Positions 26,065 to 35,476 of a stretch of 64,000 nucleotides of DNA are shown one piece after another. The stretch spans positions 41,414 to 105,413 of the forward strand of contig NZ_JAPCKI010000018.1 of NCBI RefSeq assembly GCF_028680575.1, given 5' to 3'. The translations under genes were made by a program, and so were the position numbers. How positions within the stretch are numbered: the stretch's first letter is position 1; every line of letters starts with the position of its first letter. Under the pieces are notes generated by a model. It was not told the origin of the DNA, searched no databases, and saw only the letters and a program-made list of their open reading frames with translations. Source of the DNA: Acidovorax benzenivorans. Lineage in GTDB: Bacteria; Pseudomonadota; Gammaproteobacteria; Burkholderiales; Burkholderiaceae_C.

Positions 26065-27708
26065 TCACAGGCTTGGAAGCTTGTAATCCTTGAGCTGCTC
26101 GCGCAGTTTGGTCTTGAGCATCTTGCCGGTGGCGCCCAGCGGAATGGCATCGACGAACACCACGTCATCCGGGATCTGCCACTTGGCCGTCTTGCCTTCG
26201 TAGAAGGCCAACAGCTCCTCGCGCGTCACCTCTGTCCCTGGCCGCTTGACCACAGCCACGATGGGGCGTTCGTCCCACTTGGGGTGCGGCATGCCCACAC
26301 AGGCGGCCATGGCAATCGCGGGGTGGGACATCGCAATGTTCTCGATGTCGATGGAGCTGATCCACTCGCCACCGGACTTGATCACGTCCTTGCTGCGGTC
26401 CGTGATCTGCATGAAGCCGTCAGCATCGATCGTGGCCACGTCACCGGTGGGAAACCAGCCGCGCCCCTGTGTGTCGCGCACCAGCGGATCGCCGCCCTCG
26501 CCCTTAAAGTAGCTGCCCACGATCCATGGGCCCTTGACCAGCAGATCGCCATAGGTCTTGCCGTCCCAGGGCAGCTCGTTGCCGTCGCCACCCACGATTT
26601 TCATGTCCACGCCATAGATCGCGCGGCCTTGTTTTTGCAAGATCTTCATCTGCTCATCCTTGGACATGAGCAGGTGTTTGTTCTTCAAAGTGCACAGCGT
26701 GCCCAGCGGGCTCATCTCGGTCATGCCCCACGCGTGCAGCACCTCCACGCCGTAGTCTTCCTTGAACGCATGGATCATCGCGGGCGGGCAGGCCGAGCCG
26801 CCGATCACCGTGCGGCGCAGCGTGGAGAACTTGAGGCCCGCCGGCTTCATGTGGCCCAGCATCATCTGCCACACGGTGGGCACGCCCGCCGCATAGCTGA
26901 CCTTCTCTGCTTCGATGAGTTCGTAGATCGACTTACCGTCCATCGCCGGGCCGGGGAACACCAGCTTGCAGCCTGTGAGCGCGGCCGAGTACGGAATGCC
27001 CCAAGCGTTGACGTGGAACATGGGCACCACGGGCAGCACCGAGTCGCGGGCCGAGAGGCACATCACATCGGGCAGCGCAGCGGCGTACGCATGCAGCGTG
27101 GTGGAGCGGTGGCTGTACAGCGCTGCCTTGGGGTTGCCCGTGGTGCCGCTGGTGTAGCACATGCTCGATGCGGAGTTCTCATCAAACTCAGGCCAGGCGT
27201 AGTCGGAAGACTGCGCACCAATCCAGGACTCGTAGCTGGTCAGGCCTGGGATGCCGGTGTCGGCTGGCAATTTGTCAGCATCGCACAGGGCCACCCATTT
27301 CTTGACGGTGGGGCACCTGGCATGCACCGCCTGCACCAGGGGCAGGAAGGTGGTGTCAAAACAAAGCACCTGGTCTTCTGCGTGGTTGATGATCCAGGCG
27401 ATCTGGTCGGGGTGCAAGCGCGGGTTGACGGTGTGGAGCACGCGACCCGAGCCCGAGACGCCGAAATACATCTCCATGTGGCGGTAGCCATTCCAGGCCA
27501 GTGTGGCCACCCGGTCGCTGAACTGGAGCTTCAGTTCGTCGAGCGCATTGGCCAGGCGGCGGGCACGTGCGGCAAGGTCCCGGTACGTGTAGCGATGGAT
27601 GTCACCCTCCACCCGCCGGGACACAATTTCGGCATCGCCGTGGTGGCGTTCGGCGAATTCGATCAGCGACGAAATCAGCAACGGTTGACTCTGCATCAAG
27701 CCCAGCAT
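26065..27708 (-). CDS. AMP-binding acyl-CoA synthetase (long-chain fatty-acid--CoA ligase-like)
   Basis: ATP-dependent acid--CoA ligase of 547 residues in the ANL superfamily. The P-loop-like motif is [18 protein letters not shown], followed by [12 protein letters not shown] (A5 motif), [40 protein letters not shown] (A7-A8) and the C-terminal Lys region [15 protein letters not shown] (A10). The ATG at 27708 has AAGGAG upstream. The length and motif style match medium/long-chain ligases of the FadD3/AlkK type. It lies 187 bp upstream of the liv receptor gene and is divergent from a Crp/Fnr regulator, which suggests uptake plus activation of one carboxylic acid. Confidence 0.92.
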   Translation of the reverse strand: MLGLMQSQPLLISSLIEFAERHHGDAEIVSRRVEGDIHRYTYRDLAARARRLANALDELKLQFSDRVATLAWNGYRHMEMYFGVSGSGRVLHTVNPRLHPDQIAWIINHAEDQVLCFDTTFLPLVQAVHARCPTVKKWVALCDADKLPADTGIPGLTSYESWIGAQSSDYAWPEFDENSASSMCYTSGTTGNPKAALYSHRSTTLHAYAAALPDVMCLSARDSVLPVVPMFHVNAWGIPYSAALTGCKLVFPGPAMDGKSIYELIEAEKVSYAAGVPTVWQMMLGHMKPAGLKFSTLRRTVIGGSACPPAMIHAFKEDYGVEVLHAWGMTEMSPLGTLCTLKNKHLLMSKDEQMKILQKQGRAIYGVDMKIVGGDGNELPWDGKTYGDLLVKGPWIVGSYFKGEGGDPLVRDTQGRGWFPTGDVATIDADGFMQITDRSKDVIKSGGEWISSIDIENIAMSHPAIAMAACVGMPHPKWDERPIVAVVKRPGTEVTREELLAFYEGKTAKWQIPDDVVFVDAIPLGATGKMLKTKLREQLKDYKLPSL

Positions 27709-28001
27709 GAATACTCCTTGGATGTTGTAGTGAATGAAATGGTCATCGTAGCGCGCGTACTGGCTTCGGGGTGTCACTCGCGTCGTGCTTCCGCATGCCA
27801 CGCCACTGCGGTGAACCTATGCAAGCCGCGCCACCGCACTGGCTGCGCCTCGACGGCAGCATGGCCGTACAGCCTGCCAACCCCGATAGCAGCAGCGGAG
27901 TGTGCGCCCGACTGGCATGGCTGCCAACACTTGTCGTCCCACTGACAAAGGGCAAGGGAATACCCTGAACCACCAGCACCGCTGCAGCGACAATCAGGTC
28001 C
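27709..28001. promoter_or_regulatory. Divergent regulatory region between acyl-CoA ligase and Crp/Fnr genes
   Basis: The 293 bp hold no convincing gene. An inverted repeat TTGTC-N8-GACAA at 27931-27948 lies about 55 bp before the Crp/Fnr start and is a possible operator, although its spacing differs from the TTGAT-N4-ATCAA Fnr consensus. Confidence 0.35.
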
Positions 28002-28688
28002 ATGCTCAGCGCCGCTCCCTCTGCCCAGCGATTCATTGCCGCCCAGCCTTGGTTCGCAGGCCTGCCCGCCACCATGCAGGAGCGGCTGCGCGAAGAGGTG
28101 TTTGTCGAGCAGGCGGACAAGGGTGCAGTGATGATGCCCGCTGGCAGCGCCGTGCAGGGCTGGCATGCCGTGCTGTCGGGCCTGGTGATGCTGCAAAGCC
28201 CTGCCAGCAAGGGCCGGTCGTCCGCCTTCATCGGCGTGCCTGACGGCGAATGGTTTGGCGAGGGCTCGGCCATGAAGCCGGAGCCCCGCCGGTACCACGT
28301 GGTGGCGCTGCGCCCCACCACCCTGCTGTGCCTGCCCCTGCCGCTGTTTGCCACGCTGCGCGAAACCAGCCTGGCGTTCAACCAGTTTTTGGTGCTGCAT
28401 CTGAACATGCGGCTGGGCCAGGCCATGACCATCATCGAAGCCGGGCGCACCCAGTCCACTGAGCACCGCGTGGCGCTGTACCTCAGCCGCCTGTTCTGGC
28501 GCAGCACCCGGCGGCTCAACCTCACGCAGGAAGAGCTGGGCCAGCTGGTGGGCCTGTCGCGGCAGACCGTGAACAAGGTGCTGCGCTCGCTGGAAGGCAT
28601 GGGCATCGTGTCGCTGGACTTCGGGCGCGTGGCCATCGTGGACGACGAAGCGCTGAACGCGTACCTCGCCGCCACGGCGGCGCACTGA
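28002..28688 (+). CDS. Crp/Fnr family transcriptional regulator
   Basis: Regulator of 228 residues. The N-terminal cyclic-nucleotide-binding-type beta-roll (about 20-125) includes GVPDGEWFGEGSAM at the position of the phosphate-binding cassette, but lacks the classic RxALxxRAAT-like segment, so cAMP binding is doubtful. A helical dimer region follows, and a C-terminal winged helix (about 165-215) has LTQEELGQLVGLSRQTVNKVLRSLE. No Fnr-type cysteine cluster is present. Divergent orientation makes the acyl-CoA ligase/liv genes its likely targets. Confidence 0.9.
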   Translation: MLSAAPSAQRFIAAQPWFAGLPATMQERLREEVFVEQADKGAVMMPAGSAVQGWHAVLSGLVMLQSPASKGRSSAFIGVPDGEWFGEGSAMKPEPRRYHVVALRPTTLLCLPLPLFATLRETSLAFNQFLVLHLNMRLGQAMTIIEAGRTQSTEHRVALYLSRLFWRSTRRLNLTQEELGQLVGLSRQTVNKVLRSLEGMGIVSLDFGRVAIVDDEALNAYLAATAAH

Positions 28689-28734
28689 CCGCCCGCACTC
28701 AGCCAAGACCCACGCAGCACAAGCAGCCAGGGCC

Positions 28735-30459
28735 TCATTGAACGCTCAGCCGCGCCGCCTTCTGGTCCGCGTCAAAGATGATCTTGCGGGGCCATGGCTG
28801 CCAGGTCTGACCCAACGTGGCGTTGTTGGGATCGCCGGTGTGCACAAAGGCGCGCAGGCTGTCCATCATGGCCCGCGACAGCGCCAGGCGCCCCGGCTGG
28901 TTGGCCATGCTGTTGGTCGCCTTGGCAAACACCGAGGGGCCGAAGTTGCCGAACACAAACGGCAGGTCAAACGCGTGGGCCGCACCATACACATCGTTCC
29001 AGGGCACAGGCTGCTGGGCCCAGTTGAACTGGTAGTTCCACACGTTGCTCTGCTGGCTGCGCAGGGCGTTCAGCAAGTTGTCGCGGCTGGCGCCAATGAA
29101 CACATTGCCCAGCAGCTGGGTGCGTGCGTTGTAGCCGGTGCTGGGGGCTGTCACGGGCAGGTAGGACGCATCCAGGATGTCCGCAACGGTGAGCGTGGGA
29201 GGCGCGTTGGGGTCAAAGCGCTGCATCATCGCAAAGCGATCGGCATCGTTGATCTTCATGCCTGGCTTGCCGCCGAGCAGCACGAGGAAGGGTGCAAACA
29301 GCTTGCCCTCCTCGGCCGTGTAGCCGGACAGGACCGGCACCTTCTGATAACGCCCTGCCGCAATCTCCGTGATCGGATCGGACGGAACCACCACCCCATC
29401 CGGGATCGGGCCGGAGCCAGTCAGCCCCTTCGCCAGCACCGTCTGCAAAATCACCCGAGCATCCTTGCCGCGCAAATAGCCCGCCACCTGCGCCGGAGTC
29501 CAGCCTGCCACCAGGGTCTGCGCCTCAGGCAACGCAGGTGCCAGGCCGTCGGCCACGGCCAGGTGCGCCAGCAGTTGGCTGGCCTGTGTGGCGTAGCGGG
29601 CGGCTGGGTTGAGTGTGGGAATGGAGCCGGCAGGCAGATTGGATGCCAGGGAGATTCCGCCACTGATTGGCACCAATTTGTGGAACAGCCCGCTGGCCTG
29701 TGGCGCCGTCAGCAGCGCCAATGCATTGATGGCTCCAGCCGACTGCCCCATCAACGTGACGTTGCCCGCATTGCCGCCAAAACGGGTGATGTTGCCCTGG
29801 ACGAACCGTAGTGCCTGCACGATGTCCAGCAACGCATAGTTGCCGGTGTAGGCGCTGCCGGCACTACCGCCACTGTTGCCCGCGTGCAGGGCGGGCAGCT
29901 GCAAATAGCCCAGCACGTCCAGCCGGTAGTTGGCCGTGACCACGATGGCGTTGGCCGACTTGGCCAGCGCCGCACCGTCGTACACCGGGTCGGCGGTGTA
30001 GCCCGAGATGGCACTGCCACCGTGGATGAAGACCAGCACCGGAAGGTTGTCCTGCTGGGAGGCCGGGCGCCAAATGTTGAGGGTCAGGCAGTCTTCGCTG
30101 CCCAGCGGCGTGTTGAGCGTCTGGCCGATGGTGTCGTCAAAGCGGTTGTTGGCACCCGGGCCGTAAATGCGGCCCATCTGCAGGCAGGCACTGCCAAACT
30201 GGGTGGCGTTGCGTTCGCCCGTCCAGACGGCGGGCTCTGCAGGCGGCTGCCAGCGCAGGGCGCCTACCGGGGGTTGGGCATAGGGCACACCCTTCCAGGC
30301 GTAGGTACCACTGGTGGCACTGTCGTCCGTGCCACGCACCGTGCCGTAACGGGTTTCACGCAACTCGGGCGGCGTGCCGCCAGAGCCGCCACACGCCGTG
30401 GTCATCACGGCAGCAAGCCACGCCGCGCTCCAGCGCAGGCATTTTGCAAAATGGGCCAT
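28735..30459 (-). CDS. Carboxylesterase type B, probable lipoprotein
   Basis: Serine hydrolase of 574 residues of the alpha/beta-hydrolase carboxylesterase B family. It opens with RYGTVRGTDDSATSGTYAWKGVPYAQPPVGALRWQPP. The oxyanion region is VFIHGGSAISG and the nucleophile elbow GQSAGA. The family disulfide segment EDCLTLNIWRPA is present. The N-terminal signal ends TTACGG, a weak lipobox, so export and possible lipid anchoring are likely. The start at 30459 has AAGGAGACA upstream. It is divergent from an AraC regulator that may control it. It hydrolyses an unknown ester. Confidence 0.9.
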   Translation of the reverse strand: MAHFAKCLRWSAAWLAAVMTTACGGSGGTPPELRETRYGTVRGTDDSATSGTYAWKGVPYAQPPVGALRWQPPAEPAVWTGERNATQFGSACLQMGRIYGPGANNRFDDTIGQTLNTPLGSEDCLTLNIWRPASQQDNLPVLVFIHGGSAISGYTADPVYDGAALAKSANAIVVTANYRLDVLGYLQLPALHAGNSGGSAGSAYTGNYALLDIVQALRFVQGNITRFGGNAGNVTLMGQSAGAINALALLTAPQASGLFHKLVPISGGISLASNLPAGSIPTLNPAARYATQASQLLAHLAVADGLAPALPEAQTLVAGWTPAQVAGYLRGKDARVILQTVLAKGLTGSGPIPDGVVVPSDPITEIAAGRYQKVPVLSGYTAEEGKLFAPFLVLLGGKPGMKINDADRFAMMQRFDPNAPPTLTVADILDASYLPVTAPSTGYNARTQLLGNVFIGASRDNLLNALRSQQSNVWNYQFNWAQQPVPWNDVYGAAHAFDLPFVFGNFGPSVFAKATNSMANQPGRLALSRAMMDSLRAFVHTGDPNNATLGQTWQPWPRKIIFDADQKAARLSVQ

Positions 30460-30644
30460 GTTGTTTGTCTCCTTCGGGGTTTTCAGGAATGGGTCGTGCC
30501 GCCGGAACGCATCACACTCGCGCCTGGGCCCAACCTCGGCGCCGATTGTGGGAACGCCTGGCCCACAGCCCACTATCGCAACCACACCAAAACAGTGACT
30601 TCAGAACACCACCTGCGCGTTAACCCTGAGACGGGGGCTTGCCC

Positions 30645-31703
30645 ATGAACCCGCTGCCGCAGCGCACCAGCTCGGCCGCCTGGGTGCGCGGCATTGCAGA
30701 ACTGTTTGCGTCCGAAGGACTGCCGGTGCAGGCGCTGTGCACGCAGGCCGATATCGACTTGGGCAGCCTGCAGCACCCCCACACCCGCGTGGACGTGGAT
30801 CGGGTCAGCCGTTTGTGGGAGGCAGCAGCGCGGCACCATGACCGGCCAGGGCTGGGCCTGGACCGCCAACTCGCCGCGCGCTACGGCAAACTGGACCTGG
30901 TGGGACACGCGCTGGCCTCGGGGCCCAACCTGCTCGAAGGCTTCAAGCACCTGGACCGGCACATGGCGCTGATCTCGGACGCCACCACGTTTTCGATGGA
31001 GCGTGACCCGCGTGGGTACTGGATGGTGCTCAACCACATTGGCGCGTCACGCCCCATTCCGCGGCAGCGGGTGGAGTTTGCGGTGCTGACTCTGCTGACG
31101 CTGTGCGACTGGCTCACACGGCGCGACCTCACGCCCTTGGCCGTTGAGCTGATCACCCCAGCGCCGACCGACGACGCGCGGCACCGCACTGCGTTTGGTG
31201 TGCTGCCCCGCTTTGGCCAGCCCATCAACCGTTTCCTGATGGCCGAAGCCGACCTGCTGCAGCCCATTCCTACCCACAACCCCGGCCTATGGGCGCTGCA
31301 CGAACAACTGGTGGAAGCCGAGTTGGGGCAGCTGGGCCAGTCACTGGTCAGCGCCAAGGTGCGCACCGAGATATCGCGCATGCTGCACCTCGGTGAACCC
31401 CGCCGCGAGGATGTGGCCGCGCGCCTGCACCTCACCGATCGCACTTTGCAGCGCCGGCTGCAGGCCGAGTCGGTGAGTTTTCAGCAACTGCTGGACGACA
31501 CCCGCAGCGAGCTGGCCCGCCAATACCTGGCCGACCCGCGCCGCAGCCTGGCCGAGGTGGCCGACCAGCTGGGGTTTAGCGACCAGAGCAACCTGTTTCG
31601 GGCCTGCAAGCGCTGGTTTGGCATGCCACCGGGCCAGTACCGCCAGCAACTGCTGCAGCCAGCGGCAGGCCTGGCTGCACAGGGAGCCATGGCGTCGTTG
31701 TAG
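30645..31703 (+). CDS. AraC family transcriptional regulator (Arabinose_bd/OruR-like)
   Basis: Regulator of 352 residues. The N-terminal domain of the OruR/ArgR-like type (about 20-210) is recognised by SSAAWVRGIAELFASEGLPVQAL and LVGHALASGPNLLEGFKHLDRHMALISDAT. The C-terminal AraC domain (about 240-335) has DRTLQRRLQAESVSFQQLLDD and the second helix-turn-helix DQLGFSDQSNLFRACKRWFGMPPGQYR. The ATG at 30645 is preferred to the TTG two codons before. It is divergent from the carboxylesterase gene (185-bp gap), the probable target. Confidence 0.92.
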   Translation: MNPLPQRTSSAAWVRGIAELFASEGLPVQALCTQADIDLGSLQHPHTRVDVDRVSRLWEAAARHHDRPGLGLDRQLAARYGKLDLVGHALASGPNLLEGFKHLDRHMALISDATTFSMERDPRGYWMVLNHIGASRPIPRQRVEFAVLTLLTLCDWLTRRDLTPLAVELITPAPTDDARHRTAFGVLPRFGQPINRFLMAEADLLQPIPTHNPGLWALHEQLVEAELGQLGQSLVSAKVRTEISRMLHLGEPRREDVAARLHLTDRTLQRRLQAESVSFQQLLDDTRSELARQYLADPRRSLAEVADQLGFSDQSNLFRACKRWFGMPPGQYRQQLLQPAAGLAAQGAMASL

Positions 31704-31781
31704 CAGCCAGGGTGCTGCCCCCGGCGCCCGACCATGGCCCTGTGGGCGCCGGGGCATCCCGCCTGCGAGACAATCGGGCCC

Positions 31782-33263
31782 ATGACCCTGACTGCCGACA
31801 GCGACACCCGCACTGACCTCGGCCTGGCCTGGAACCACCGCTTTGCCGCGCTGGGCCCCGACTTTTTCACCGAACTGCGCCTTACTCCCCTGGCCACACC
31901 CCACTGGGTGGGCACCAGCCCGGCTGTGGCGCAACTGCTGGGCCTGGATGAAGCCCACCTGCGCAGCGACGAGGCCCTGCAGGCCTTCACCGGCAACCGC
32001 CTGCTGGCAGGCTCTCGCCCCCTGGCCAGCGTGTACAGCGGGCACCAGTTTGGCGTCTGGGCGGGCCAGCTGGGCGATGGCCGCGCCATCCTGCTCGGCG
32101 AGACAGCCACAGGGTGGGAGGTCCAGCTCAAGGGCGCGGGCCGCACGCCCTACTCACGCATGGGCGACGGCCGCGCGGTACTGCGCTCCAGCATCCGCGA
32201 GTTTTTGTGCAGCGAAGCCATGCATGGCCTGGGCGTGCCAACATCGCGCGCCCTGTGCATCACGGGCTCACCAGCCTCCGTGCGGCGCGAAGAGATCGAG
32301 ACCGCCGCCGTAGTCACCCGCGCGGCACCCAGCTTTGTGCGTTTTGGCCACTTTGAGCACTTTGCAGCCAACGGCCAAGAGGCCGCGCTGCAAACGCTGG
32401 CCGACTACACCATCGACCGCTACTACCCCGAATGCCGCGACAGCACCGGCCTGGCGGGCAACCCCTACGCAGCCCTGCTGCAGGCCGTTAGCGAGCGCAC
32501 TGCCCGTCTCATGGCGCAATGGCAGGCCGTGGGGTTTTGCCATGGCGTGATGAACACGGACAACATGAGCATCCTGGGCCTGACCATTGACTACGGGCCC
32601 TTCCAGTTCCTCGACGCGTTTGTGCCCGGCCATGTGGGCAACCACAGCGACTCCCAAGGCCGCTACGCCTACAACCGCCAGCCCAATGTGGCGTACTGGA
32701 ACCTGTTTTGCCTGGCGCAGGCGCTGCTGCCCCTGATCGGCGACCAGGAGCTGGCCAAGCAGGCGCTGGAGTCTTACAAAACCGTGTTCCCCGATGCCTT
32801 CATGGCCCGCATGCGCGCCAAGCTGGGGCTGCTGGAAGCAAGCGACGGCGATGGCGCACTCATCGACGGCATCTTGCTGCTGCTGGCCCAGAACGGGGTG
32901 GACTACTCCATTTTCTGGCGGCGCCTGTCGCATGCCGTCGGTGCAGGCGACTGGGAGCCCGTGCGCGACCTGTTTGCCGACCGCGCTGGCTTTGACCAGT
33001 GGTTGCTATCATATTCAGAGCATTTCAGGCATATGAATCGGGCGCATCAGGTCGATTTGATGCTCAAAACCAATCCCAAGTTCGTGCTGCGCAACCACCT
33101 GGGCGAACAGGCGATCCGTGCTGCGAAACTTGGCGACTTCGGTGAACTCCAAACCCTGCAGCGGCTGCTGGAGCGCCCGTTTGACGAGCACCCGGGGCAT
33201 GACGCCTACGCCGCCTTCCCGCCCGACTGGGCGTCTTCCATCGAGATCAGCTGTTCATCATGA
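31782..33263 (+). CDS. selO: Protein adenylyltransferase SelO (YdiU family)
   Basis: Pseudokinase-fold enzyme of 493 residues that transfers AMP from ATP to protein Ser, Thr or Tyr; in E. coli it acts on redox proteins under oxidative stress. Landmarks are [39 protein letters not shown] (nucleotide lysine region), [37 protein letters not shown] (metal-binding Asn/Asp) and the C-terminal SCSS, matching the conserved Cys that is Sec in animals. The start at 31782 (MTLTADSD) fits the family better than the longer frame. The patch at 33005-33066 has AT-rich, atypical codons. It overlaps msrB by 4 bp. Confidence 0.95.
   Translation: MTLTADSDTRTDLGLAWNHRFAALGPDFFTELRLTPLATPHWVGTSPAVAQLLGLDEAHLRSDEALQAFTGNRLLAGSRPLASVYSGHQFGVWAGQLGDGRAILLGETATGWEVQLKGAGRTPYSRMGDGRAVLRSSIREFLCSEAMHGLGVPTSRALCITGSPASVRREEIETAAVVTRAAPSFVRFGHFEHFAANGQEAALQTLADYTIDRYYPECRDSTGLAGNPYAALLQAVSERTARLMAQWQAVGFCHGVMNTDNMSILGLTIDYGPFQFLDAFVPGHVGNHSDSQGRYAYNRQPNVAYWNLFCLAQALLPLIGDQELAKQALESYKTVFPDAFMARMRAKLGLLEASDGDGALIDGILLLLAQNGVDYSIFWRRLSHAVGAGDWEPVRDLFADRAGFDQWLLSYSEHFRHMNRAHQVDLMLKTNPKFVLRNHLGEQAIRAAKLGDFGELQTLQRLLERPFDEHPGHDAYAAFPPDWASSIEISCSS
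33005..33066. repeat. R2-like patch inside selO
   Basis: Contains GCTATCATATTCAGAGCA, a GGGCGCATCAGG block and ATTTGATGC, in the block order of the intergenic R2 copies. It encodes [21 protein letters not shown] through TTG, CTA, TCA and TAT codons unlike the rest of the gene. The frame remains open. Confidence 0.4.
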
Positions 33264-33673
33264 CCCATCCCATCCAGAAGACTGACGCCGAATGGCAAGC
33301 CGTGCTGCGTGAGAAAGGCGCCGAACCTGTGGCCTTCCAGGTCACGCGCCACGCGGCCACCGAGCGCCCTTTCACCGGCAAATACGAGGCCCATTGGGCC
33401 GACGGCAGCTACCACTGCATCTGCTGCGGCGCCAAACTGTTCGACTCGGCCACCAAATTCGATGCGGGCTGCGGCTGGCCCAGCTTCTCCGAAGCCATCC
33501 CAGGCACCATCACCGAAATTGTGGACCGCAGCCACGGCATGGTCCGCACCGAAACGGTGTGTGCACAATGCGGGGCGCACCTGGGCCACGTGTTTGAAGA
33601 CGGCCCAGCACCCACCGGGCTGCGGTATTGCATGAACTCGGCATCGCTGGACTTTGAGTCAGGCGACCGCTAA
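33260..33673 (+). CDS. msrB: Peptide-methionine (R)-S-oxide reductase MsrB
   Basis: Repair enzyme of 137 residues that reduces methionine-R-sulfoxide in proteins with thioredoxin. Zinc-binding pairs are CICCGAK (about 53-56) and [17 protein letters not shown] and the catalytic [12 protein letters not shown] are family hallmarks. It overlaps the selO stop by 4 bp. Since SelO also acts in oxidative stress, the two may form a redox-response pair. Confidence 0.96.
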   Translation: MTHPIQKTDAEWQAVLREKGAEPVAFQVTRHAATERPFTGKYEAHWADGSYHCICCGAKLFDSATKFDAGCGWPSFSEAIPGTITEIVDRSHGMVRTETVCAQCGAHLGHVFEDGPAPTGLRYCMNSASLDFESGDR

Positions 33674-33697
33674 AGCCTCGGATTCTTTGCTGACCCC

Positions 33698-34237
33698 ATG
33701 AAAATTCTGATCGATTTCTTTCCCATTCTGCTGTTCTTCGGGGCCTACAAGTTCTACGGCATCTATGTGGGCACTGCGGTGCTCATGGCGGCCACTGCCT
33801 TGCAGATGGCCATCATCTACGCCATCGACCGGCGCCTGCAGACCATGCACAAGGTCACGCTGGTGCTGATCCTTCTGTTTGGCACCCTCACGCTGGTGCT
33901 GCAGGACGACCGCTTCATCAAGTGGAAACCCACCGTGCTGTACGGAGCGATGTCCATCGCCCTGGCAGTGGCACTGTGGGCGCTCAAGAAGAACTTCCTC
34001 AAGATGCTGCTGGGCAGCCAGCTGGATCTGCCCGACACCGTATGGCAGCGGCTGAACGTGGCCTGGATCATCTACTGCGCCTTCATGTCAGCCATCAACG
34101 CCTACGTGGTGATGAACTTCAGCACCGAGGCCTGGGTGGACTTCAAGCTCTGGGGCTATGCGTTTCCGCTGGTCTTCCTGGTGGCCCAGGGCATCTACAT
34201 TGCGCCCCACCTCAAGGGCGACGAGCCCACCACCTGA
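33698..34237 (+). CDS. yciB: Inner membrane-spanning protein YciB (septation protein A)
   Basis: Membrane protein of 179 residues with five predicted helices. The family start is [30 protein letters not shown]; further landmarks are [21 protein letters not shown] (here [21 protein letters not shown]) and [28 protein letters not shown]. YciB contributes to cell-envelope synthesis and septation. It lies 24 bp after msrB and just before bolA, an order common in betaproteobacteria. Confidence 0.95.
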   Translation: MKILIDFFPILLFFGAYKFYGIYVGTAVLMAATALQMAIIYAIDRRLQTMHKVTLVLILLFGTLTLVLQDDRFIKWKPTVLYGAMSIALAVALWALKKNFLKMLLGSQLDLPDTVWQRLNVAWIIYCAFMSAINAYVVMNFSTEAWVDFKLWGYAFPLVFLVAQGIYIAPHLKGDEPTT

Positions 34238-34252
34238 ACGAGCGTGAAACCC

Positions 34253-34513
34253 ATGACCAGCCTCGCAGATCAGATGCACCAGACACTGGCCGACCGTCTC
34301 ACCCCCAGCCACCTGGAGGTGCTGGACGAAAGCGCCGCCCACGCAGGCCATGCCGGTGCCAACGGCACGGGATTCGGCACCCATTTTCGGGTGCGAATTT
34401 CGTCACCTTTCTTTACAGGACGCTCCCGCGTGGCCCAACACCGCCTTGTGTATGATGCGCTGCAAGAATTTATTGACCAAGGCGTTCACGCCCTCGCCAT
34501 TGAAGTTCTCTGA
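34253..34513 (+). CDS. BolA family protein
   Basis: Small protein of 86 residues with the BolA fold: LHPSHLEVLDES-like (here LTPSHLEVLDESAAHAGH), THFRVRISSPFFTGRSRVAQHRLVYDAL and the end GVHALAIEV. BolA proteins work with monothiol glutaredoxins in iron-sulfur and iron regulation, and some bind DNA. The conserved C-terminal His is present (HALAIEV). The ATG at 34253 is preferred to the GTG at 34244. It lies 15 bp after yciB. Confidence 0.93.
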   Translation: MTSLADQMHQTLADRLTPSHLEVLDESAAHAGHAGANGTGFGTHFRVRISSPFFTGRSRVAQHRLVYDALQEFIDQGVHALAIEVL

Positions 34514-34580
34514 GCCGGCCCCAAGTCAACAGCTGCCGGATTTCAGCTGGCAAACAACCCCTCATTTTTTTGGATTCCGC

Positions 34581-35366
34581 ATGAAGAAACAGCTCCTGTC
34601 CGGCCTCGTCGCCGCTGCCGTGCTGGGCACGTTGGCCCTGCCCGTTTCCGCCCAGAATGTCGCCATCGTGAACGGCAAGGCGGTTCCCAAGGAGCGAGTC
34701 GAAGCGCTTAAGCAGCAGGTCGAACGCTCGGGCCGCCCAGTGACGCCCGACATCGAAGGCCAGATCAAGGAAGAAGTCATCGCCCGTGAAATCTTCATGC
34801 AGGAAGCCCAAAAGCGCGGTCTGGAAACCTCGGCCGACTACAAGGCCCAACTGGACCTGGCCCGCCAGGCCATCCTGATCCGCGAACTGTTCGCCGACTT
34901 CCAGAAGACCAACCCTGTGACGGACGCTGAAGTCCAGGCCGAATACGACAAGTTCGTGGCAGCCAACAGCGGCAAGGAATACAAGGCCCGCCACATCCTG
35001 GTGGAAAAGGAAGCCGACGCCAAGGCCATCATCGCTTCCATCAAAAAGGGTGCCAAGTTTGAAGACATCGCCAAGAAGCAGTCGAAGGACTCAGGCTCCG
35101 GCGCCAAGGGCGGCGACCTCGACTGGGCCAACCCATCGAGCTACGTGAGCGAGTTCACCGAAGCGCTGGTCAAGCTCGAAAAAGGCAAGATGACCGAAAC
35201 GCCCGTGAAGAGCCAGTTTGGCTGGCACATCATCCGCCTGGATGACGTGCGCCAGGCAGAGCTGCCCAAGCTCGAAGAGGTCAAGCCTCAAGTGGCGCAG
35301 CAACTGCAACAGCAAAAGCTGGCCAAGTTCCAGGAAGACCTGCGCGCCAAGGCCAAGGTGGAATAA
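34581..35366 (+). CDS. Periplasmic parvulin-type peptidyl-prolyl cis-trans isomerase
   Basis: Folding helper of 261 residues. Signal peptide 1-24 (cut after VSAQ or VSA). An N-terminal helical chaperone region (about 30-125) is followed by the rotamase domain (about 134-222) with KARHILVEKE, FEDIAKKQSKDSGSGAKGGDLDW and SQFGWHIIRLDD, and a C-terminal helix returns to the N-domain. This is the PrsA/SurA-like layout with one rotamase domain. It ends the msrB-yciB-bolA run and is followed by a strong terminator. Confidence 0.94.
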   Translation: MKKQLLSGLVAAAVLGTLALPVSAQNVAIVNGKAVPKERVEALKQQVERSGRPVTPDIEGQIKEEVIAREIFMQEAQKRGLETSADYKAQLDLARQAILIRELFADFQKTNPVTDAEVQAEYDKFVAANSGKEYKARHILVEKEADAKAIIASIKKGAKFEDIAKKQSKDSGSGAKGGDLDWANPSSYVSEFTEALVKLEKGKMTETPVKSQFGWHIIRLDDVRQAELPKLEEVKPQVAQQLQQQKLAKFQEDLRAKAKVE

Positions 35367-35403
35367 GTCAACCGGCCCCCTGCCGATCTAGCGATCTAGC
35401 AAC

Positions 35404-35433
35404 AAAAAAACGCGACTTCGGTCGCGTTTTTTT
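35404..35433. terminator. Bidirectional rho-independent terminator
   Basis: An ACGCGAC-TTCG-GTCGCGT stem-loop with a UUCG tetraloop is flanked by A7 on the left and T7 on the right. It serves the PPIase gene on the plus strand and the DUF1624 gene on the minus strand, which converge here. Confidence 0.93.
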
Positions 35434-35476
35434 ATGGGCGCAACACCATGCGTCTTGCAGCTCCGCAGGTTGAAGC

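Noticed and set aside
26284..27945. A 553-codon plus-strand open frame opposite the acyl-CoA ligase
   Set aside because: Shadow of the ligase gene, which has all ANL motifs on the other strand.
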